Shown piece by piece: positions 7,527 to 11,654 of a stretch of 13,028 bases of DNA. The number at the start of each line of letters is the position of its first letter. Position 1 is the first letter of the stretch. The notes beneath the pieces were generated by a model. It had not been told where the DNA came from. It saw only the letters and a program-made list of their open reading frames with translations, and did not search any database. This DNA comes from an uncultured Caryophanales bacterium. GTDB taxonomy: Bacteria; Bacillota_I; Bacilli_A; RFN20; CAG-826. The stretch spans positions 1 through 13,028 of the forward strand of contig CAMKAQ010000009.1 in the NCBI GenBank assembly GCA_946410525.1, given 5' to 3'. Made by a program: the position numbers and the translations under genes.

Positions 7527-7555
7527 ATTCTAAACTAACCTTTTGTTAATAACAA
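7527..7555 (-). promoter_or_regulatory. Promoter of the HAD/303/156 gene unit, predicted leaderless start
   Basis: On the - strand, -35 TTGTTA (7550-7555) and -10 TAGAAT (7527-7532) are 17 bases apart. Transcription should begin about 7 bases past the -10 box, near 7520, which is 1-2 bases before the ATG at 7518. A perfect palindrome covers the -35 box (separate entry). Confidence 0.6.
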
Positions 7556-7556
7556 A
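7542..7556. repeat. 15-bp palindrome over the -35 box
   Basis: TTTGTTA, a central A, then TAACAAA: two perfect 7-base arms (7542-7548 and 7550-7556). The right arm coincides with the -35 hexamer of the HAD gene promoter. This is the size and position expected for a small dimeric repressor site, but it is AT-rich and could be chance. Confidence 0.4.
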
Positions 7557-7565
7557 GAGAAATGC

Positions 7566-8069
7566 TTATTTTATGGCGTCAACTGAGGTTTTCACCACTT
7601 TTAGGGCTTTGGAGAAGACCTCTAGGGAGGTTTTCTTTGGGTCGTACGCCGCTAAGAATTCGAATTCCTTTTGGTTACGGATGAAGAAGACTATCTCACA
7701 TCTCTGGTACGTTGAAATAAGCCCTTTGTATGAGGCGGCGTAGTTCTTTTTGAAAGAGGATTCGCTGAATGGGACACCTTCTGCTATTTGGCGGTATCTC
7801 GCCCTAAGCATCGAAAGGAGCCTGCCGGTGAACATGTAATAGATCGTGATTCGGTAACCACGGCGATGGGCCTTCTGAAGATTAACCATATCCTCAGGTG
7901 CGGCGAGCGCGAGGACGGTTGAGAAAGACTCCCCACTGCTTAGACCCTCTTTGAAGGACATGAGAGGAAGGGAATGGATGAAAGCATTCTTATAGCACTT
8001 AGCGAAAGTGGAACGACCGCTGCCAGGCACTCCTGCTATGACGATTAATTGAGGCTGTTCTTCAATCAT
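7566..8069 (-). CDS. Zeta-toxin-like P-loop NTPase/kinase with Walker A Lys replaced by Arg
   Basis: A 167-residue protein with a single P-loop near the N-terminus, preceded by a hydrophobic strand (LIVIAGVPGSGRST, loop at 13-21). The rest resembles the predicted-ATPase/zeta-toxin group (COG4185-like): SGESFSTVLA (45-54), the strand GYRITIYYMF (71-80) and RYRQIAEGVPFSESSFKKNY (91-110), followed by a C-terminal strand IVFFIRN. Zeta toxins phosphorylate UDP-N-acetylglucosamine; activity here is not shown. The oddity is Arg19, encoded CGT, where the Walker A lysine should be; that lysine is normally needed for phosphoryl transfer, so the protein may be inactive or altered. The gene overlaps the upstream small-protein gene by 8 bases (ATGATTGA), arguing for translational coupling as in toxin-antitoxin pairs. 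Alternative: an unrelated small nucleotide kinase. Confidence 0.7.
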   Translation of the reverse strand: MIEEQPQLIVIAGVPGSGRSTFAKCYKNAFIHSLPLMSFKEGLSSGESFSTVLALAAPEDMVNLQKAHRRGYRITIYYMFTGRLLSMLRARYRQIAEGVPFSESSFKKNYAASYKGLISTYQRCEIVFFIRNQKEFEFLAAYDPKKTSLEVFSKALKVVKTSVDAIK

Positions 8070-8373
8070 GTTTCGCCACCACTTTCACGACTTGGAGTTT
8101 GCTGTTCAGATACTCTTTTGTGCCGTTCTTATATTCGTCAACCAAAAAACCATTTTCGACATAAACGATAGGTACGCCTTTTGAGAAGTTTTTGTGCCTT
8201 GCTTTATCGATGCCGTATGAGCCAGATTCCGCTGTGAGTTTGAAAAGGTACTTCTTGTATTTCATCGAGGAAGCTCCGCCGAGGTACTGGCTCTTGAGCA
8301 CCCCTTTCTTGCGGAAAACGAGATAGAAATACTCCTTACCTTTGATGATCTTTTTGGTCAGCGTTTTTCTCAT
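8062..8373 (-). CDS. Small basic protein, candidate antitoxin/partner of the zeta-like protein
   Basis: A 103-residue, Lys/Arg-rich protein not assigned to a named family. The N-terminal part, KGKEYFYLVFRKKGVLKSQY (about 11-30), has the beta-rich look of short modules of the type 'K-x-Y-Y-Y-L-x-x-x-x-x-x-G-K-x-K-x-x-Y-L-G'. The C-terminal part (VPIVYVENGFLVDEYKNGTKEYL) is another short beta-hairpin-like segment. The ATG at 8371-8373 lies 6 bases from a perfect TATAAT, so translation probably begins at the mRNA 5' end. The TGA stop is inside the start of the zeta-like gene. Position upstream of a zeta-like gene, small size, high charge and an inverted repeat at its promoter fit an autoregulating antitoxin; this is inference from layout only. 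Confidence 0.7.
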   Translation of the reverse strand: MRKTLTKKIIKGKEYFYLVFRKKGVLKSQYLGGASSMKYKKYLFKLTAESGSYGIDKARHKNFSKGVPIVYVENGFLVDEYKNGTKEYLNSKLQVVKVVAKHD

Positions 8374-8379
8374 ACAACA

Positions 8380-8407
8380 ATTATAATTCTTCTATTCGGT
8401 TAGGCAA
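8380..8407 (-). promoter_or_regulatory. Promoter of the candidate toxin-antitoxin-like pair, predicted leaderless
   Basis: On the - strand, -10 TATAAT (8380-8385) and -35 TTGCCT (8402-8407) are 16 bases apart. A start 7 bases past the -10 box falls on base 8373, the A of the ATG itself. No ribosome binding site is possible in that transcript. Confidence 0.65.
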
Positions 8408-8428
8408 CTTCTTTGTTTTGTTACCTAA
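8400..8428. repeat. Inverted repeat over the -35 region, operator candidate
   Basis: Arms TTAGGCAAC (8400-8408) and GTTACCTAA (8420-8428) are inverted copies with one mismatch in nine. Their starts are 20 bases apart, about two helical turns. The first arm covers the -35 box of the small basic protein gene. This is the usual geometry of an autoregulatory operator. Confidence 0.5.
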
Positions 8429-8440
8429 TTTTTAAAAGAC

Positions 8441-8468
8441 AAAAAGAAAAGAGCCCGATGGGCCCTTA
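8441..8468 (-). terminator. Intrinsic terminator of hpf
   Basis: On the - strand AAGGGCCC, loop ATC, GGGCTCTT, then TTTTC and TTTTTG. The stem begins about a dozen bases after the hpf stop codon and separates hpf from the downstream promoter of the small basic protein gene. Confidence 0.85.
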
Positions 8469-8479
8469 ACTTTTGTTGA

Positions 8480-9034
8480 TTAGTCTTTTAACTTATTTTC
8501 AACCTGAATGACGCCATATCCGCCATCTAAACGCTTATAGGCAACGGAGATTTCGTTATCTTCTTCATCGAGGTAGACGAAGAAGGAATGTCCGAGCGCT
8601 TCCATTCTGGTGATGGCATCATCTAAGGTCATTGGATCAAGGTAGATAGACTTGGTTCTGACAACCTCATCCTTCTCCTCGGCTTCCTCTTCGGCCTGGA
8701 AATTTTCGAAGGCGATTGAGCGTCCGAGAGAGATTCCGGATTTCTTTTTGCCAAAGCGAGTTTTGAGCCTTCTCATTTGGTCTTCTAACTTGTCAATGGC
8801 AGTATCGACTGAATCATAGAAGTCGTTAGCGCGGACCTCAGTTCTGAAGTCCATCTCTTTGGTGAAGATCGTGATTTCGACCTTGGCTCCAACTTTGTAG
8901 GTAACGACAACAGCACGGCAAAGGACGTTGTCTCCATCCACAAAGTACTTGTCCATTCTGCTGAGCTTTTTCTCGATGGCAGCACGAATAGAATCGGTGA
9001 TTGTAGTGTTCTTTCCGACGATTTGGTATTTCAT
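8480..9034 (-). CDS. hpf: Ribosome hibernation-promoting factor, long form (HPF/RaiA family)
   Basis: Binds the 30S decoding channel and, in its long form, dimerises 70S ribosomes into inactive 100S particles when growth slows. The 184 residues are in two parts. The N-terminal domain (about 1-100) begins MKYQIVGKNTTITDSIRAAIEKKLSRMDKY, typical of the S30AE/RaiA fold, and has a basic end (RRLKTRFGKKK). An acidic linker (EEEAEEKDE) leads to a C-terminal dimerisation domain (about 124-180) with the family pattern FVYLDEEDNEISVAYKRLDGGYGVIQVE. Length matches Bacillus-type long HPF. The ATG has a CTGGAGGT ribosome binding site about 9 bases upstream. It is monocistronic with its own terminator. 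Confidence 0.95.
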   Translation of the reverse strand: MKYQIVGKNTTITDSIRAAIEKKLSRMDKYFVDGDNVLCRAVVVTYKVGAKVEITIFTKEMDFRTEVRANDFYDSVDTAIDKLEDQMRRLKTRFGKKKSGISLGRSIAFENFQAEEEAEEKDEVVRTKSIYLDPMTLDDAITRMEALGHSFFVYLDEEDNEISVAYKRLDGGYGVIQVENKLKD

Positions 9035-9074
9035 ACCCTATGTACCTCCAGGATAAATATCCTTCTTTACCTAT

Positions 9075-9103
9075 ATTGTATTTAGAATCGTTAAAAAGAT
9101 AAA
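9075..9103 (-). promoter_or_regulatory. Candidate hpf promoter
   Basis: On the - strand, -10 TACAAT (9075-9080) lies about 40 bases before the ATG, leaving room for the ribosome binding site. The -35 position (9098-9103, TTTATC) is weak, so another sigma factor or an activator is possible. The rest of the intergenic stretch up to the metK terminator shows nothing else I can support. Confidence 0.4.
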
Positions 9104-9167
9104 TACTTATGCTCTAGAGGAAGCCTCTCATCGTTTCTATTTCAAAAATGTAAATTCCAGCGCATTT

Positions 9168-9193
9168 AAAAACCCCTCAGTTTATCTAAGGGG
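9168..9193 (-). terminator. Intrinsic terminator of metK
   Basis: On the - strand CCCCTTAG (9186-9193), loop ATAAA, CTGAGGGG (9173-9180), then a TTTTT run (9168-9172). It is an 8-bp stem with one G-T pair and lies about 28 bases past the metK stop. Confidence 0.9.
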
Positions 9194-9220
9194 CTTGGTA
9201 TTTGTTCGCTAAATGGGGGT

Positions 9221-10393
9221 TTATTTAGTGTGTTTAGCGAAGAATTCCTTAAGTTCTTGAACCTTATCGAGTTCTTCCCATGGGAGATTGAGCTCATCTC
9301 TACCGAAGGCACCATAAACGGTTGTATCAAGATATTTGAACTTAGGTTTGTTAAGAGAGAACTTCTGGATGATCGCTCCTGGTCTTGCATCAAAGAACTT
9401 CTTGATGGCTTCAAGGATGACGTCATCGGTGTAACGGCTGGTCTTGAATGTTGAGATGTTGATTGATACAGGCTCAGGGATGCCAATCGCATAGGCAAGC
9501 TGGACTTCCATTCTGTCAGCGGCTCCAGCGGCAACAAGGTTCTTGGCGATGTATCTGGCGTAATAGCAGGCGCTTCTATCAACCTTGCTTGGATCTTTGC
9601 CAGAGAAAGCTCCGCCTCCATGGTGGGCGCTTCCTCCATAAGTGTCGACGATGATCTTTCTGCCAGTAAGACCAGTGTCTCCAGCAGGACCGCCGATAAC
9701 AAATCTTCCGGTTGGGTTGATAAGGATCTTGAAGTCATCATTAAGACCAAACTCTCTAGCGACTTCCTTCATGATCTTCTCAGAAACGAATTCACGGAAG
9801 GCTTTCATATCAGTCTCTGGATCGTTCTGGATGGACATCAAAACGGTGTCGATGCGTGGATGGCCGTGGTCAGTGTAATCGATGGTGACCTGAGACTTCA
9901 TATCTGGTCTAGCGTGTTCAAAGGAACCGTTCTTTCTAAGCTCACTCGCCTTCTTGACTAACGCGTGCGCGATAGAAATAGGAAGAGGCATGTAGTTCTT
10001 GCTCTCATTTGAGGCATAGCCGAACATCATTCCCTGATCGCCAGCGCCCATCTCAAGAAGGGAGCCACGGGAGACGCCCATGTTGATATCTGGGGACTGT
10101 TCTTGAACTTTTACTTCGATCTTGCAAGTGTCGCAGCCAATGCCTTTTTCCGCGGAAGTGTAACCGATATCGCGGAGGACTTTTCTCGCAATTTTTTCAT
10201 AATCCGGATGGGTTTTGCTGGTGATTTCGCCTCCGATGAGGATGAATTCGGTGGTTGCGAAAACCTCACAGGCAACGTGGGAATCTGGGTCGCCAGCAAG
10301 TGTAGCGTCAAGAATCGCGTCAGAGATCTGGTCGCAGACTTTGTCAGGATGTCCTTCGCTGACGGATTCGCTTGTGAATAATATCTTTTCCAT
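9221..10393 (-). CDS. metK: S-adenosylmethionine synthetase
   Basis: Cytoplasmic enzyme making S-adenosylmethionine from methionine and ATP, the cell's main methyl donor. The 390-residue length is typical. Visible signatures are FTSESVSEGHPDKVCDQISD at the N-terminus, GAGDQGMMFGYA (the adenosylmethionine synthetase signature 1 region) and GGGAFSGKDPSKVDRSA (signature 2, triphosphate binding). An in-frame ATG at 10424-10426 lies inside the upstream terminator hairpin and is not credible; the ATG at 10391-10393, with GAAAGG about 7 bases upstream, begins the conserved MEKILFTSESVSEGHPDK sequence. The gene is preceded by a SAM-riboswitch-like aptamer and an intrinsic terminator, implying product feedback, and is followed by its own terminator. 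Confidence 0.97.
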   Translation of the reverse strand: MEKILFTSESVSEGHPDKVCDQISDAILDATLAGDPDSHVACEVFATTEFILIGGEITSKTHPDYEKIARKVLRDIGYTSAEKGIGCDTCKIEVKVQEQSPDINMGVSRGSLLEMGAGDQGMMFGYASNESKNYMPLPISIAHALVKKASELRKNGSFEHARPDMKSQVTIDYTDHGHPRIDTVLMSIQNDPETDMKAFREFVSEKIMKEVAREFGLNDDFKILINPTGRFVIGGPAGDTGLTGRKIIVDTYGGSAHHGGGAFSGKDPSKVDRSACYYARYIAKNLVAAGAADRMEVQLAYAIGIPEPVSINISTFKTSRYTDDVILEAIKKFFDARPGAIIQKFSLNKPKFKYLDTTVYGAFGRDELNLPWEELDKVQELKEFFAKHTK

Positions 10394-10408
10394 AAATAAC
10401 CTTTCGAG

Positions 10409-10436
10409 CAAAAAGCCTCCCACCAAGTGGAAGGCT
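10409..10436 (-). terminator. Expression-platform terminator in the metK leader
   Basis: On the - strand AGCCTTCCAC (10427-10436), loop TTG, GTGGGAGGCT (10414-10423), then TTTTT. It lies between the aptamer and the metK ribosome binding site. Its 5' arm (TTCCACT) can instead pair, with one mismatch, with AGAGGAA just 3' of the aptamer P1 strand. That supports a transcription-attenuation switch that turns off when SAM is bound. Confidence 0.85.
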
Positions 10437-10453
10437 CTGTTCTGTCCGTTCCT

Positions 10454-10559
10454 CTAGCATCGCTCCAGGGGTGGGCCCCGGCTAAGGACGAGCACTTACC
10501 TCTATAGAGGAGTTGCTAGCGCTTTTTCGCAGTCCTTTATAAGCGCTTCTTGATACTAG
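10454..10559 (-). promoter_or_regulatory. SAM riboswitch aptamer, SAM-I/SAM-IV clan, upstream of metK
   Basis: Read on the - strand, the layout matches the SAM-I/IV core. P1 CTAGTATC/GATGCTAG (10552-10559 with 10454-10461) is followed by the characteristic ATCAAGA. P2 AGCGCTT/AAGCGCT (10541-10547 with 10518-10524) encloses GGACTGCGAAA. The junction AGCAAC leads to P3, with the lower pairing GC(A)AC/GTGC and an upper hairpin CCTCTATAGAGG (10499-10510). Then GTGCTCGTCC corresponds to the SAM-I GGTGCTAATTCC segment. A pseudoknot pairs the P2 loop AAGGAC (10532-10537) with GTCCTT (10484-10489). P4 is CCGGGG/CCCCTGG (10465-10481, one bulge). The usual P2b GGG/CCC hairpin with its GATGAA internal loop is missing, so this is a variant. 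The metK context and downstream terminator agree with the assignment. The closest class (SAM-I, SAM-IV or the SAM-I/IV variant) is uncertain. Confidence 0.8.
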
Positions 10560-10576
10560 CTTTTCGCTCGGACGAT

Positions 10577-10606
10577 ATTATATAGGAGTTATTTCAAATG
10601 TGTTAG
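10577..10606 (-). promoter_or_regulatory. Promoter of the metK riboswitch transcript
   Basis: On the - strand, -35 CTAACA (10601-10606) and -10 TATAAT (10577-10582) are 18 bases apart. The expected start near 10570 is about a dozen bases ahead of the aptamer P1 helix. A further short pairing GTCCG/CGGAC (10569-10573 with 10444-10448) outside P1 may be only partly transcribed. Confidence 0.65.
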
Positions 10607-10613
10607 TCCCATG

Positions 10614-10639
10614 ATAAAAGGCCTCAGTTACGAGGCCTT
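10614..10639 (-). terminator. Intrinsic terminator of the pduL-TSCPD unit
   Basis: On the - strand AAGGCCTC (10632-10639), loop GTAACT, GAGGCCTT (10618-10625), then a T-rich tail. It lies 6 bases past the TSCPD gene stop and just before the metK promoter, isolating metK from upstream transcription. Confidence 0.9.
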
Positions 10640-10645
10640 CTTTAA

Positions 10646-10903
10646 TTATTCTTCAATGGATTTGAGCGCTTTAGCGAGTTGGTCTGGGCAAGAGGTTTCT
10701 CCCGTTCTGCTTCCGTGGCATTTGATGCCTTCGAGAAGCGAGATGACCTCATCGATCTTTCTTCCCTCACATAGACGCGCAACGCCTTGCCTGTTGCCTT
10801 GGCAACCTCCGAGGGTTTCGACTTTGATGATCGTATCCCCCTCGACGGTGATTATCATCTCACGAGCGCAGACGTCCGTGGGCTGGTAATGGACGGTTTT
10901 CAT
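10646..10903 (-). CDS. TSCPD domain-containing small protein (TIGR03905-like)
   Basis: An 85-residue cysteine-rich protein carrying the signature TSCPD (70-74). Cysteines lie at 12, 34 (GGCQGN), 45 (LCEG), 62 (KCHG) and 72, possibly a metal or redox site. Related domains are found at the C-terminus of B12-dependent ribonucleotide reductases and as stand-alone proteins; the function of stand-alone members is not established. The frame extends upstream to an ATG at 10942, but the ATG at 10901-10903 gives the family's usual N-terminus (MKTVHYQPTDVC) and overlaps the pduL stop by one base (TAATG), implying coupled translation. It is followed by a strong terminator. Confidence 0.88.
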   Translation of the reverse strand: MKTVHYQPTDVCAREMIITVEGDTIIKVETLGGCQGNRQGVARLCEGRKIDEVISLLEGIKCHGSRTGETSCPDQLAKALKSIEE

Positions 10904-11532
10904 TATTTGACGATTGTTCCGTAAATGGTGCCAGAAGCCCAAGCGGCATTGGCTTCATCGGTGTCGATGTGCATAGCAAGAGCGTATTTCTCGCTGACAC
11001 GGATGACGGTGTCGCCGAAGATGGTCTCACGGCCGGTTCCAGAAATGAGGACACGGACGATTTCGCCATTCTTGACGCCGAACTTCTCGGCATCGGCTGG
11101 GGTCATGTGGATGTGACGCTTGGCAACGATAAGGCCTTCTTTGAGCTCAACGGATTTGCCGTTAAGTGGGTTGACGAGTTTGATCGGGGCGCTGCCAGCG
11201 ATGTCTCCGCTCTCACGGACTGGGGCGCTGACCTTAAGGGTTCTGGCGTCGGTGCCGCTCACTTCGACCTGGTTTTCTTTTCTCACTGGTCCAAGGATGG
11301 AAACGTTCTTGAGCATTGATTCTTTGCCGGTCTTTGGGTTGACTGGGCCGACGATATCAAGACGAGTGTTGCTGGCGAATTGGCCTGGCTGGGAAAGTGG
11401 GTTTCTGACCTCAAGTTCAGCATGCTTTCCAGCAGCGATTTCCTCATCGCTGAGCATAAGATAATCAAGGGTTTCCTGGGTAACGTGGATATGCCTTGCG
11501 CTGGTTTCGACAATGAATTTTAATTCTTCCAT
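10903..11532 (-). CDS. pduL: Phosphate acyltransferase, PduL family
   Basis: Transfers acyl groups between CoA and phosphate (acetyl- or propanoyl-CoA to acyl-phosphate), feeding acetate kinase for ATP. The 209-residue length fits. The two PduL repeats are visible with metal-binding histidines: ETSARHIHVT (His14, His16) and AKRHIHMTPADAEKFGVKNG (139-142), with a further conserved LAMHIDTDEANA (His188). The ATG at 11530-11532 has an AGAGGAG ribosome binding site about 10 bases upstream; a longer in-frame extension to 11634 crosses the promoter and is rejected. There is no N-terminal encapsulation peptide and no microcompartment gene nearby, so it is probably a cytosolic housekeeping phosphotransacetylase. 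It is translationally linked to the TSCPD gene. Confidence 0.93.
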   Translation of the reverse strand: MEELKFIVETSARHIHVTQETLDYLMLSDEEIAAGKHAELEVRNPLSQPGQFASNTRLDIVGPVNPKTGKESMLKNVSILGPVRKENQVEVSGTDARTLKVSAPVRESGDIAGSAPIKLVNPLNGKSVELKEGLIVAKRHIHMTPADAEKFGVKNGEIVRVLISGTGRETIFGDTVIRVSEKYALAMHIDTDEANAAWASGTIYGTIVK

Positions 11533-11560
11533 TTTTTGATTCTCCTCTTTTGGGCAACTA

Positions 11561-11566
11561 ATTATA
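11561..11566 (-). promoter_or_regulatory. Candidate -10 box for pduL
   Basis: A perfect TATAAT on the - strand, 28 bases before the pduL ATG, with the ribosome binding site in between. The -35 region is T-rich (TTGTTT at about 19 bases spacing) and not a good match, so only the -10 box is supported. Confidence 0.5.
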
Positions 11567-11594
11567 ACTCTTGCGTAGCAAAGAAAAACAAAAA

Positions 11595-11634
11595 GCACTT
11601 CCTTTTTTATGCATAAGTGCCATACAATAGGCAC
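11595..11634 (+). promoter_or_regulatory. mgtE promoter region with interlocking inverted repeats
   Basis: A candidate -10 TACAAT (11623-11628) lies 26 bases before the mgtE ATG; the -35 (TCCTTT or TTCCTT, 17-18 bases away) is poor. GTGCC (11617-11621) and GGCAC (11630-11634) form an inverted repeat centred exactly on the -10 box. GCACTT (11595-11600) and AAGTGC (11615-11620) form a second one sharing the middle arm. This is consistent with a repressor binding site; the regulator is unknown. Confidence 0.4.
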
Positions 11635-11654
11635 GACAAAAAGGAGGTATCAAC

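Noticed and set aside
10394..10426. Upstream ATG extending metK by 11 codons
   Set aside because: It lies within the terminator hairpin of the leader. The conserved MetK N-terminus and ribosome binding site fit the ATG at 10391-10393.
10440..10573. 6S RNA as an explanation for the structured leader of metK
   Set aside because: The long-range pairing first looked like a 6S rod, but the interlaced P2-loop pseudoknot, ATCAAGA, AGCAAC and GTGCT elements and the metK position fit a SAM aptamer much better.
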